This document shows, in pieces, positions 36,691 to 47,101 of a stretch of 64,000 bases of DNA. The stretch's first letter is position 1, and each line of letters begins with the position of its first letter. The stretch comes from Mustela lutreola (lineage: Eukaryota > Chordata > Mammalia > Carnivora > Mustelidae), in contig NC_081296.1 of the NCBI RefSeq assembly GCF_030435805.1, forward strand, positions 29,973,745 through 30,037,744. Direction: 5' to 3'. The translations under genes were made by a program, and so were the position numbers. The notes under the pieces were generated by a model that ran no database searches, had not been told where the DNA came from, and saw only the letters and a program-made list of their open reading frames with translations.

Positions 36691-37490
36691 AAAAAAAAAC
36701 ATTACTTTTTTTACTGAAAGTTTATTTAAAGTATATGAGAATATTTCAGAGCTATGGTTCCTACTCCATTTTGTGAGTTTCTTTGGTCTAAATATAAAAG
36801 TGTATATATTTACACTAATTATTATATTTTCATTTATTCTGTTTTTGTCAAGATTGTAAGACACTGAAGAGGACTTACAACATAATACAACAGGTTATTG
36901 CCCATGATATGAAAAGTTCCTTACATGGTTCCAAAAGATTCATAAAGTGATCATAATTTCATGTGTCCTGACACCTGATTTCTAGATCCAGAGTTTCATA
37001 TGGCTGAAAGAGTAAAATTTTATTTGAGTTTATATGTAATAAATCATGAGCTATATTGGATAAAATAAAATTGACCAATGAATCTCTCCCATGTCTACAA
37101 ACACCATTTGAATGTTTATCCAAACTTAAGAAACCTGTATATGTTGTCCTTTCTCTGCTTGGTGAATGGAAGTTGCATCAACTCTGTAAGAAGTCATTTT
37201 TTTCCAGAAATGATTATAATTGCTCAATGTAGAGTATGGATAAATCATGAGACCCTGAGAAATGTAGTAAAACATTTTATAATAGGTCTTACAACTGTCC
37301 ACACAGAAAATGACTCTTAAAAAAAAAGATCCTTGTTTGGCTGTTGCCACAGAATGAACCTATGTCAGCCAGGTGTTCGTGATGGCATATGGTATAAGTC
37401 ATGTGTATTCTGGCATCACAAATTGCAAAATCTATCACTGATGAGCATATACAAGTCAAAGTGTGTAATTTGACAGATAGTGCCATAGTT
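36691..37490. other. AT-rich single-copy sequence before the first snoRNA remnant
   Basis: No repeat family or convincing frame seen. By position it should be intronic in the + strand SNHG14-type host transcript. Confidence 0.45.
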
Positions 37491-37571
37491 GGATTGAAGA
37501 TGAGAACACATTTTATCTTCTAGAGAAATGATGACCTGAAAATCATGCTCAATAATTTTACATTGAGGCAC
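37491..37571 (+). pseudogene. SNORD115: Decayed SNORD115-like snoRNA
   Basis: All 81 positions align without a gap to the intact array copies. The central block 'atgatgacctgaaaatcatgctcaat' region (box C' plus the first half of the guide) is nearly unchanged. Box C has become AAGATGA and box D TTGA, and the second half of the guide has decayed (ATTTTACA instead of GGATTACG), so it is unlikely to be made or to guide HTR2C. It lies about 4.6 kb upstream of the next copy, in AT-rich DNA, which makes it the oldest visible outlier of the cluster. Confidence 0.8.
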
Positions 37572-37599
37572 AATGAAGTCAGTAATGCCAAAACAAAAG

Positions 37600-39720
37600 G
37601 TTGAATAGCCATATATTTCCTTTCTAGAGTAATGGATTTTTGGTTTTCAGGCAACAAGTCCCTACAGGGAATCTTCTTTATTGGTTTCATGACCACAACA
37701 CATCCTCAAGTTTAGGCTATATTCAGTGAGCCATATTTAGTTACAGAGGGCCATCCTCAAGCCTGGTCCTTAGCTATAGTTTTCTCATCATGTTATTCAT
37801 TTGGAAGTTCTGGAAAGAATTTAACTGCTGCATTAAAATTCAAGCTGAGTGGATGTGTTTGATCATAGATATAGGTGACACAGAAAATTAGACTATACAA
37901 GAGGTCTGACTTAAGAAGACAAATAAGTGACTACTTTCAGAAAGCTAAGTGCTATAGATGTTTGATTTCTGTCTGGGAGTCAGGCAACTGAGATAGCATC
38001 GCTGGAAACATTTTAGTTATACCTGAAATGGATCACTCTCCAAATGGAGGAAATATTTCCTTCACTACCCAGCCCCTCATCCCTAAGAAATGTTACTATC
38101 TGTCTGTGCACAGGTTGAAAATTAACTCTAATATACTGAAGGGATAATCACTGCTGGCATCTTCATCGTATACTCAAAACAAATTCCTCTAAGGAAGGAT
38201 CATGCCCATGGCATCTAGAGATGGGTCTTGGCTAAAAGACACTTGAGTATTCAGATAAGTATGTGGTGGTCCACAAGGATTATTAGGTCTTTGAAATGTT
38301 GTTTTAAGGAATTGTGGGTTATTGGTGATGCCAGTTTTTCCCAATTGGCCCATTAATCTGTTTAGCTTTGCCAAATGAAACATTAACTTCATATTTGAAG
38401 TTCTTCTTCTCAAGACACAAATCTTTTAGAAGATGACACAATAAAGGAAAACAAAAACAACTTGGAAGTACTTATATATCTGACATTGAGATTTTTGGAG
38501 CCATGTTATCACCTACATCATGAGATATTATTTGCCCAAGTACAGAAATAAAGATATATATTACAAAGAAAAAATATACATTGCTGATTTCAAGATTTTG
38601 GTAAGAACATGAAAGAGGAGTCAGAACAAAAATAATGTATATTCAGCCATGACCTAAAATGCCGCATACAAGGTTTTACCTCAGTGATGGGTAGTGAACA
38701 CATTTTCAATACACCATAAAACTAATTCTACATAATTTTACAAAGTCATTTTATGGGTGTTCATGGTCAATAATCAAGCCCAATTATCCACATACCACTA
38801 CTGCTGTGTAGACAAAAAATGGACAATAGCAATCTTGATTTTACCAGACACAACTTGACTGTTTTTCCAATCTAGAAGCTTGTTTATAAAAAAGGACTTC
38901 TCCTTTATGGTGAATAAATGGTGCTCAGCATTTTCATAAAGTAAATTTGAATTTATTTCTTCAGGTATTAATTAATTAATTAGTTTATAAATTTCTTAAT
39001 ATTTCATTCATTCATTTATGCATTATCACTGGGGAAATAATGGAATTTCAGACTTGAGATAACCTCAAGGCAATCCCTTCTGCTATGCCATGTTCATAAG
39101 ATTCCATGTACCTAACAAATGTTCATATTTTAGACTTTATTACATGATCCATGTTTCCTCAAGGGAGCCTCCATTCAGAACATTTCTATACCTTTTCCCC
39201 TCATTATGTCTTCAGTTGAACACTCAAGCAATTGTTGTCATAAGACATGAGGTGAGTTGATGCATATGATTATAGATACAGGACACAAAAACTAGAGCAA
39301 TAAAGGAAGCCCATGTAAAGGCAATAAATGTATTTGACTCCTTCCAGAAAACTAAATAATAGAGGGTTTATTTCTTTCTGTGTCATCCTGACATGAGAGA
39401 ATCTCTGGAAAGTGTAACTTTCTTAATTTCAAAGAAATGTGTAGGATAGCAGAGGAAGATATCTGTCCTTGACCACTGGAAAACATGACACAAGTCAGTA
39501 TATGTCCAGGTTGAGGAAAATACATCAAATACAGCTCAGAAATGACAACAGCAAGAGTCTGCACTTGAGTCTCAGATATCTTCTAGAAAAGGTTGACATC
39601 CATGGTGGTCAAATGGTGAGATGCAAAAATTCGTCCCATGGATCTCAGTTGGATGACATTGAAAAGAATTCAGATAGCTAACTTATGACTCCACTGGATT
39701 GGTGAAACTTCTTATGACAA
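37600..39720. repeat. Probable ancient tandem duplication, about 1.4 kb period
   Basis: Blocks at 37837-38130 and 39250-39480 align in order ('gatcatagatataggtgacaca' with 'gattatagatacaggacacaaa'; 'gactactttcagaaagctaa' with 'gactccttccagaaaactaa'). A second pair is 38160-38290 with 39580-39710. Spacing is about 1.41-1.44 kb, similar to but shorter than the modern monomer. These may be decayed SNORD115 monomers; a faint snoRNA-like match lies at about 38900-38950. The alignment was by eye, so borders are loose. Confidence 0.5.
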
Positions 39721-40127
39721 TTTAAGAAAATACCCAGCCATCAAAAAGTATGAAATATTACCATTTACATTGACATTAATGGAACTGGAGAGTATTGGGC
39801 CAAGTGAAATAAGTCAATCAGAGAAAGACAATTATCATATGGTTTCACTCATATGTGGAATGTAAGAAACAGCACAGAAGATGATAGGGGAAATGAGGGA
39901 AAACTGATGGGAAGAAATGATGGGGAAAACCCATGAAAGACTCAGAGCTATAGGAAAACAAACATGGTTGCTGGAGAGGAGGTGGGTGGGGGATGGGGTA
40001 ATTGGGTGATGGGCATTACGAAGGACATGAGATGTGAGGAGCACTGGTGAATTACTAAGCTCTACATCCAAAACTATGATACACTATATGTTGGCTAACT
40101 GAATTTAAATAAAAAGAAACAAAAAAA
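39721..40127 (+). mobile_element. LINE-1 3' UTR, + strand
   Basis: The sequence 'gacaattatcatatggtttcactcatatgtgg' region, 'gaggagcactggtgaattact' and 'ggctaactgaatttaaataaaaa' is the L1 3' end with a short A-rich tail. It is 5' truncated. Confidence 0.85.
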
Positions 40128-40860
40128 ATTGTGAGCTCTTGGTATTGTCAGTTGTTCATAATAGGAACTCCCACCAAATAAGTTTTACCCAATAAGGGCA
40201 CCAGTGCCCAAAGTACCTAGAAAACTTATTTGGGGAAAATGTATGTCTTAAAGAAGGAAACAAACAGGAATACAAAAACTATTTCAAATGTAATTTTGTA
40301 GAAATAAATAAGAAAGTTCTTCAGAATATTAAAGCAATTCCCTCATGACCTCATGTTTCCTTGATCACATAAGTTCACCTGTGCATTGATATGGTAGGGT
40401 ATATGAATCACATTTTAAATGCTGTTATCAGGATACAGAAGGGCAATACTAAGAAAAGAAACATGGCTTTTGAAAAATGGACTGAAAGTTTACTTGATAT
40501 GAGGAACAAGTATAATGAAGGGAAAAGTGTTTTACTGTAAAACAATTACATATAAAGTCACAATGACATTTCGTAAGAGTTTCTGGAATATATTAAATTA
40601 TTGTAGGAGAAAAGCGAAATTGAAACTAAAAATTAGTGTTCCTAAGACGTAAAATCATTAAAAATGCAAACAGTTTAAATACTGAATCAGAACAACTAGG
40701 TCTATTTATGACACTATATAGTTATAGATGGATAGAGATAAAGATATAGATAGATATATGCACATAAACAAACACTAGGGACCAACTTACCCTGTTTTTA
40801 AGAAAGTAGATATATATGAATTTGCTATAACACTGTATTTTTTTGCTGTTTTTAAAAAAT
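40128..40860. other. AT-rich single-copy sequence, nothing recognised
   Basis: No repeat family, snoRNA-like box pair or convincing frame was seen; a short GATA-like run ('gatagatatag') lies near 40725-40760. Confidence 0.45.
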
Positions 40861-40950
40861 ATTTTCAATTTATTTATTTTCAGAAAAACAATATTCATTA
40901 TTTTTTCACCACACCCAGTGCTCCATGCAATCGGTGCCCTCTATAATACA
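40861..40950 (-). mobile_element. Short LINE-1 3'-end fragment
   Basis: L1 3' terminus on the minus strand ('caccacacccagtgctccatg', 'gtgccctctataata' on +), about 90 bp. Confidence 0.82.
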
Positions 40951-41600
40951 ACATTGTAATTATACATCCATTGGTTCACTTATTCTGAACATATTCATGT
41001 ACTAAAGATAAAGAAAAAAACATAAAAATTAATGCAGATGGAAATGTTCTGACAATTATCTTACTTCTCATTATGCAGATTACTTCTGACCAGAAAGAAA
41101 ATGAGCACACTCATACAAGAGCAGGACTACCAAACTCCAGGAAGAGGCACAAAATCGTGCATATCTGGGCATCAGGCTCTGTAGTAAGCCTGGCATTCTG
41201 CTTTGCAGAGGTGAGCAAGGGAGAATTTCCACAGTGCTGGATGCCCTATCAAACCATGGTCACAAGAGCACAGTGTACAGACATGAATGTCACAGGGGGC
41301 ATATTCAATGCAAAGTCCAAGGACAGACCAAAAAAACTAGGGCTACCAAATCTAAGACCAAGCAAATTATTCCCATAAAATGTAAATTTAAGAAGCCAGT
41401 GTGCCACTAAGTGGTGGTGCATTACCAAGACATGAATTCCACAGTTCAGAATTACCAAGACATGAATTCCACAGTGGAGAAATAAGTCCAATTCATAGGA
41501 GATAAAAGAAAAGGCATAGGTTTTCAGGAATTCTATTCTTCACTTAGGTATCCAGGGTTATCAAGGCTGACCGAAGGTCATGCTAAAGGCATCAAAGGTT
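40951..41600. other. Transitional single-copy sequence before the GC-rich array
   Basis: Mixed composition, no gene recognised. A 25-bp direct repeat lies at 41421-41445 and 41451-41475. Confidence 0.45.
41421..41475. repeat. Two direct 25-bp repeats, 30-bp period
   Basis: The 25 bases starting ATTACCAAGACATGAATTCC occur twice without mismatch, separated by 5 bp. Confidence 0.95.
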
Positions 41601-41955
41601 GAGGAATGGCAAATCATGGCCACATGGCAGGATCCCCGGAGCAGTGAGCTTTGACAGCTGACCTATTCCTTTCTCCAGGGACCTTACAAGAGCTCTGTGT
41701 ACTGGACCACATAGTGGGGCCTGCCTCAGCAAGGCTAGGCTCCCATGGGAGCCATGTGCTCTGTTGTTTTGAGCTGCCCAGGGATGGGCATTGGTGCTCC
41801 TGTACCCTGTTCCTTCCTTTCAGTCCCATGTAGTATGCGGGTAAGCCTCAGGCCTGGCCACTCCCTGCCAGGCCTTCAGGAATGGCAGCTCCTGGCTGCG
41901 GGCAGGTGCCCTGGAGCAGGGCATTTTGACAGCTGGCCAATCACTCTCTCCTTAG

Positions 41956-42071
41956 AACCTGTCCCAGTAGAGGATTCCCACACTTAAGGCCAAGTCTTGC
42001 TTGGCTCAGCCCCTCCAAGAGGTCGAAAGTCTCCTGAGCCATGGGGCATGCAGATCTATAGTAATACCAAC
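41956..42071 (+). pseudogene. SNHG14: Degenerate host exon 1, edge monomer (donor lost)
   Basis: The acceptor 'ctctctccttag' is intact, but the donor position reads CGATAAGC where the core has CGGTAAGC, so the GT is missing. It aligns with the 118-nt exon of the core monomers. Confidence 0.6.
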
Positions 42072-42124
42072 CGATAAGCAGGTTCTGGTGGGCAGCAAAC
42101 TCATGTGTCACCACTGGCTTAGTT

Positions 42125-42206
42125 GGGTCAATGATGAGAGCTCTCATTGTCTCAATGAGAGTGATGATGACCAAAAATCATGCTCAATAGGATTATGCTG
42201 AGACCC
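42125..42206 (+). ncRNA. SNORD115: SNORD115 box C/D snoRNA, near-intact edge copy
   Basis: Box C (ATGATGA), C' (ATGATGA), box D (CTGA) and a perfect terminal stem GGGTC/GACCC are present. The guide is ATGCTCAATAGGATTATG: one C-to-T change that would make a G-U pair, so pairing with HTR2C is still possible. The D' region is rearranged (TCTCAATGAGAG) and the gene is 82 nt. It probably can form a snoRNP; whether it is processed is unknown, since its upstream exon lacks a donor. Confidence 0.85.
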
Positions 42207-42450
42207 AATGCAGGGGACCATGTAAGGGTCAGCATCCTTGAGATCCTTGGGGCCCTGGGGGAGCACTGCAGTTGGGGGCTTGAGGAAAATGATCACTTGA
42301 GACTCCCCACTGTGACCCTGGTTTGCCCGTGGGCCTCCAGGTGCCCATGAGGTGTTCATGCATTTGGCCTGGCCTACCACCACATTTCTCCTACCAGGAC
42401 AACTCCTAGGGAGCCATGGCTTAGCAACCCTGTTCTCCTTGAGTCATTAG

Positions 42451-42495
42451 CAGGCCTTGGTAGCCAGTTCCTCATCACAACCTCAACCAAGAGAG
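42451..42495 (+). ncRNA. SNHG14: Putative host exon 2, edge monomer (45 nt)
   Basis: Acceptor 'gagtcattag' and donor GTGAGT border exactly 45 nt, the same length as exon 2 of the B monomers. Keeping both sites and the length in a diverged monomer argues that this exon is real. Confidence 0.6.
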
Positions 42496-43687
42496 GTGAG
42501 TGGAAGTCTTTGGCTTAGAGAGAAACCACAGATGCCATTGTGATGGGTTCAGGGAGCCCACATCAGGACATTGGCTCAGATAATGGCATTGGCCTAGGGT
42601 AGGAGCACTCATTTTCCAGATGGCATTGGCTTTCTCATGAACGCATGCCGTTGAGCTATCCCATGTGCAGAGGAAGTGAAATGTTGGCGAGTCAAAGACA
42701 TAAACTCAAAAGGGTGGGAATGATGTCATAGGCCTGTGTACACCTGAGGGCTACTGATGTCTACAGGTGTGGGCCATGGGCCTCTGGATGGTGGGCGTGG
42801 GCCCTTGGGATCAGAGGCCTCTGTCTCCTTCAGCTGCAGGTGGTTACTCAAGCCCCACCCTTTCCCATGCTTCCCAGCAGTGGAGAGGTCAGACCCCCTG
42901 TCACTTGCAACTGACTCTCAAACAGTTTGGGGCACTGTAAACCTGCTTAACACACCTCTTGCTGATTCTTTGTGCTCGTGAGACAGAAAGGTTCCACCAG
43001 ACCTTGGGGAGGAAACAGTGAGTCCCAGATGATAGCCGGCATCGGGCCTGAGCCTCTGGCCCAGGCCATCAATACTTCAGGGTGTGTTTCTGGAGAAGTA
43101 GTGCAACAGGGTGAGAGTCAAGACCATTGTCCAGGACAAGCCATGGACACTATAAATTATTCTTATGGTGTATAGTGGCCAGAGATTCTTTCCTCAGGGA
43201 TGGAGAACATGGGTGCCTGGGCAAACTTTGGTCAAGGCCTGGTTCTGGACCAGAGATAGCCCAATCCATGGGAAGGTGACAGTACACCCAAACTAGCAGA
43301 GCTGGCACCCTTCTCTTGAGAAACATGCAGAGATAGGGGAGAGTACTCAAGAACTTAGAGTGCCTGGTCATGTTCTAAAGCCTAACTCAGCAATAGTAAT
43401 ATCAGGAGGGAGCCATGCATTCCATCAGGCAGGCTTGCCCAAGAATAAGCATCGGTGAACCTGGAAATTGCACTCCTTGTGGACCCAGAAGGCGTGTGGT
43501 ATATCAGTCTCTCCTTAAACCCATGTCCAAGCCAAGGATCCTAGCCCTGAAATACAATTCTACTTTGGCACCAAACCAGCAGAAGGAACAATGTCTGCAG
43601 TACTGAGGGCACGGCATTCTATAAAAAGCACTCACAATAAACAGGTTCTGGATGGAAAGGGACCTCACTTATCGCCCTGGCAATCCT

Positions 43688-43767
43688 GGGTCAATGAAAA
43701 GAAATAATATGGTAGCAAAGGAAAAGAAGACCTAAAAATCATGCTTAATAGGATAACACAGAGCCAA
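43688..43767 (+). pseudogene. SNORD115: Decayed SNORD115 copy
   Basis: It aligns over its length with the array copies, but box C is ATGAAAA, box D is CAGA and the guide reads ATGCTTAATAGGATAACA. The upstream donor is also lost (AATAAACAGG against GGTAAGCAGG). It is likely not made. Confidence 0.85.
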
Positions 43768-44005
43768 AAGGAGGCCTCTGTGCCAAGAGCAGCATCCCCC
43801 AGACCCTCGGGAACCTGCAAGGGTGCTGCAGTTGGGGGCTTGAGGAGAATGATCTCACGGGGCTATCGGCTCCAGCCCTGGACTATCTGTGCACATCAGG
43901 GGACCCCTCTAGTTGATGAGGCATGCCACCTAGAAAACCAAACCCTCTCAGGACACCTCCTTGGGTGCCACGCCTTAGGAAACCTTGTCTCCTTGTGTCT
44001 TGCAG

Positions 44006-44050
44006 TAGGCCTTGGGCAAAAGGTGGTAGGTGCAGCGTTGGCCATGACAG
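44006..44050 (+). ncRNA. SNHG14: Putative host exon 2, edge monomer (45 nt)
   Basis: Acceptor 'cttgtgtcttgcag', donor GTGAGT, 45 nt; near-identical to exon 2 of the core B monomers although the snoRNA of this monomer has decayed. Confidence 0.6.
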
Positions 44051-45175
44051 GTGAGTGGAAGACTCTGGGCCCGGCGGGAGATGGCAGGTGCCATGGGCGT
44101 CACCCGCGAAGCCAGAATCACGGCACGGACTCTGGCTCCACCACTGACCTACTGGTGGAGGCCCCCGTTGTCCACACAGCGTTGGCTTGTGCGTGATCAG
44201 GCTCACCTGAGCCATCCCAGGTGAAGGGAACGTGAACGTTGGGCCACGGGACTGGACGGGACTGGATCCCGGGGGGATGCCGCCATAGATCCGCGTGGCC
44301 CTGAGGCCTACTTGGAACTCCCTTTGTGTCCTGTGCGCCCGTGAGGAGACGGGTGGGGAGACGCTTGGCGTCAGGGACTTCTGTCCCCCTCAGCAAGTGG
44401 CGGTTGCTCGAGCAAACCCCAGCGCATGTTTCTTGGGGCTGGAGCGGGCAGAGCTCCTGCCCTAGGCACCAGACTCCCAAGGACTTCGGTGGTCTGGGAG
44501 GCTGCTGAAGTACAACCATCGATGTTTACTTGCGGTGCCAATGGAGCATGGTTAGGCTGGACATGGGCCAGAATGGGCGAGCCCCAGGACACAGTGGGCA
44601 TTGGGCGAGAGCCCGTCGGGCCAGGTCCCCAGAGGAGGGGCCGCCACGCGGGGAGACTCTGGACCCTGTTGCAGGGCGGGCATTGGTCCCCTGCCTCCCA
44701 CTGGTGGGAGACCGAGACCTGCGACTCCCTCTCCAGACGTGGACCGTCGGGGCATGGGCGCCAACGTTGGCTGCTAGTGCCAGCGCCCGGATGCACGGAC
44801 GGCAGCCGGGCCAATCTGGGGTTGGCGTCTGCCTGGCCATAAGTTCTGGGGCCGCCCCCGTTGGCTCGGGGCCCGGGAGGCATAGGGAGGGGAACTCGAT
44901 AACCTAGTGTTCCCGCCCACGTTGTGGGGCCTTTCTTAGCAAGGGGTGGTTCCCACAGGGGCCCTGATCTCCACAGTTTCTGGAGGCCCAGGGATGTACA
45001 GCGGCTCCCCAGGGCCCTTTTCCTTGCTTGCGGCGGCTCCGAGCCTTGGGTCGTTCGTTCCTCCACCCGCCTGGCCAGCAGCGGCCAGGGCTTCGGGCGT
45101 GACCGATCGTGGCCGCATGGGGCACGAGCCACAGAGCAGGCCGTTCTGACAGCTGGCCTCTCCCTCTGTCCTTAG

Positions 45176-45293
45176 AACCCCGTCCCCCAGGGAGGATCTC
45201 GCCTGGACGACCAAGTCTGGCTTCTCCCAGCCCCGCCCAAAGGGCCCGTGTCTCGGATCGCCGGGGCATGGCGCCGTCCCGACCGCTCCCTCG
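45176..45293 (+). ncRNA. SNHG14: Putative SNHG14 host exon 1, type A copy 1
   Basis: The polypyrimidine tract and acceptor ('tctccctctgtccttag') precede 118 nt ending at a consensus donor CTCG|GTAAGG. All six A copies keep both sites, in sequence that otherwise encodes nothing, which supports a non-coding exon of the UBE3A-antisense host transcript. The snoRNA starts 55 nt downstream. Confidence 0.75.
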
Positions 45294-45347
45294 GTAAGGA
45301 GGGGTTCCGGGTGGGCAGGGACCTCACGCGTCGCCCCCGGCTTGCTT

Positions 45348-45428
45348 GGGTCAATGATGAGAACTCATATGGTCTCGAAGAGCGATGATGACCTAAAAAT
45401 CATGCTCAATAGGATTACGCTGAGGCCC
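45348..45428 (+). ncRNA. SNORD115: SNORD115 box C/D snoRNA, type A copy 1
   Basis: This 81-nt gene closely matches human SNORD115: terminal stem GGGTC/GGCCC, box C ATGATGA (45353-45359), C' ATGATGA, guide ATGCTCAATAGGATTACG directly before box D CTGA. SNORD115 is a brain-enriched, paternally expressed snoRNA whose guide pairs with HTR2C pre-mRNA and is reported to affect exon Vb splicing and editing. It is released from a host intron. The D' position reads TCGA rather than CTGA, as in all copies here, so only the D-adjacent guide should be functional. Confidence 0.97.
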
Positions 45429-45680
45429 AGTGCAGGGGACCACGCGGGGATCAGCAGCCCCCAGACCCTCGGGGCATTTGAGGGCGCGCTGCTGCAGCTG
45501 GGCGCTAGAGGAGAACGAACGCTCGAGCGTCTCCGCGCGTTGGGCCCGGAGCCCAGGCGCCTCTGCGCGTGCCCACGGGGGTGTTCTGGCACTCAAGCTG
45601 GCCCACCGCCCCAATCCCCTTCCCAGGACAGCTCCCCGGGAGCCAGGGCTTCGCCATCCTCGTCTCCTCGTGTCCTTCGG

Positions 45681-45725
45681 CGGGCCTGGCCGGCTAGGTC
45701 CTCGGTGTGTCGACATGCAGCAGAG
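45681..45725 (+). pseudogene. Exon 2 position in A monomer, acceptor lost
   Basis: This aligns, at equal 45-nt length, with exon 2 of the B monomers and keeps donor GTGAGC, but the acceptor is TTCGG instead of TGCAG. All six A monomers share the lost acceptor (the equivalents lie 333 nt after each A snoRNA start). Confidence 0.65.
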
Positions 45726-46850
45726 GTGAGCGGAAGCCTTGGGCTCGGAGGGAGGCCCGAGACGCCTTGGGAAGCGGGTAGCCCAGCAGTGACTCTGCAG
45801 CAGGCCGTGGGCTTGGGGTGGCGGTCCTCGTGGTCCAGACGTCGTGGGCCACCCCGGGAGCGGGTGCCCTTGAGCGATCCCAGGGGCAGGGAACGCGAGC
45901 GTTGGGCCGGGTGGCTGGCAAGACCCGGAAAGCGCAGAGTGGCCGCCATAGGATCAGGGGACCCTGAGGCCCCCTGATCCATCTGGGCGTGTCTCGTGGG
46001 CCTACGAACGTAGTGGACGTGAGACTTGTGGTCTCAGAAGCTTCTGTGATCTTCTGCCACGGGGTGTTGCTCGTGGCCCGGGTCTTGGCTTGTTTCCGCG
46101 GGCTGACGAGGCCTGAGCTCCCGCCCCACAGCGCAGACGCCCAAGGCGTTGGAGACCCCACCAGGCTGCTTGCGAAGAGCGCAAGAGGATTCCTTGTGCT
46201 CGCGAGACAGCCGGGTTTCACGGGGCTACGGGGCGGAATCTGCGAGGGCCAGGCCCTTGCAGCCATTGGGTCGGAGCCTCACTCCGGAGGCTCTCAAGCA
46301 CCGGGGACCGAGTCCTGACGAAGCGGCGCTGCACGGCGAGAGTCGGGTACCTCGCCCAGGGCAGCCGGTGGGTGGTGTGCCTGGCCGTAGTGGTGGACAG
46401 CGACCTGGCATTCCGAGCTCGGCCCTGGGGCAGCCGTGGGCCCGAGCCACCTTGGGCTTCCAGGGTAGGGGCTCCGATCCTTGGCTCCCAGGTGGGACCA
46501 TGGGTGGGTGGGCGGCGTCCTGGCCACAAGTCCCTGACCGCCCCGCTCGGCTCCCGTGCAAGGGAGACAGCGGGGACACGTCAAAACCCTGTGCTCCGTG
46601 CCATGTTCACGGACCGTTCTGCCGACGGTGGTGCTGACCCAGGGGCCTAGATCTCCCTTGTTTGGGGATGCCCTGGTAAGGGCAGCTGGGGCCCTGGGCC
46701 CTGCTCCGTCGTCTCGCACATCAGCCATGCGTGGGTCGGCCGTATGCCCGGCCCCCACCGGCCAGGACGTTGGGAAAGGTAGCCCTCGGCCGTCCGGCCG
46801 GTGCCCCGGACCAGGGCTTTTGGACAGCTGGTCTCTCCGTCTCTCCTCAG

Positions 46851-46968
46851 AACCGCATCCACAAGCGGGGAGAACGCCCGCACCAGCTCGTCTTGCCTGG
46901 CCCGGCCCTGCCCACAGGTCCAATGTCTCAGGACCCCGGCCCATGGCGCAGTCCGCCACGCAGCCCCG
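46851..46968 (+). ncRNA. SNHG14: Putative SNHG14 host exon 1, type B copy 1
   Basis: Acceptor 'ctccgtctctcctcag', 118 nt, donor CCCG|GTAAGC. It has the same length as the A exon but a clearly diverged sequence; splice sites and length are the conserved part. Confidence 0.75.
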
Positions 46969-47020
46969 GTAAGCAGGTTCTGGGGGCGAAGCGACCGCAC
47001 GCATCGCCGCCAACCTGCTT

Positions 47021-47101
47021 GGGTCAATGATGACAACTCAAATGGTCTCGAAGAGCGGTGATGACCTAAAAATCATGCTCAATAGGATTACGCTGAGGCC
47101 C
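47021..47101 (+). ncRNA. SNORD115: SNORD115 box C/D snoRNA, type B copy 1
   Basis: 81 nt, with the same boxes, stem and guide as type A. Type B differs from A at fixed sites: C for G right after box C (ATGATGAC), CAAATGG for CATATGG, and GTGATGA for ATGATGA at C'. None of these touches the guide or box D. It lies in a 383-nt intron between exon 1 (ends 46968) and exon 2 (starts 47352). Confidence 0.97.

Larger units (their letters stand above)
41600..45175 (+). repeat. Diverged edge monomers of the SNORD115 array
   Basis: Two degenerate monomers and part of a third can be aligned to the homogeneous array downstream, in order: pre-exon block, exon 1, snoRNA, post-snoRNA block, exon 2. snoRNAs start at 42125 and 43688; the next, at 45348, is the first array-like copy. 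Spacings are 1563 and 1660 bp against about 1675 in the core. A partial extra copy of the pre-exon block ('tttgacagctgacctattcc') lies at 41650-41695. CpGs are fewer and indels more frequent than downstream; the stretch from about 43740 onward is already much closer to the core. Confidence 0.85.

Noticed and set aside
36691-41600. Search for SNORD116-type genes (ATCGATGATGAG start) or other C/D snoRNAs
   Set aside because: Only SNORD115-like matches were found; no SNORD116 box and guide combination could be recognised.
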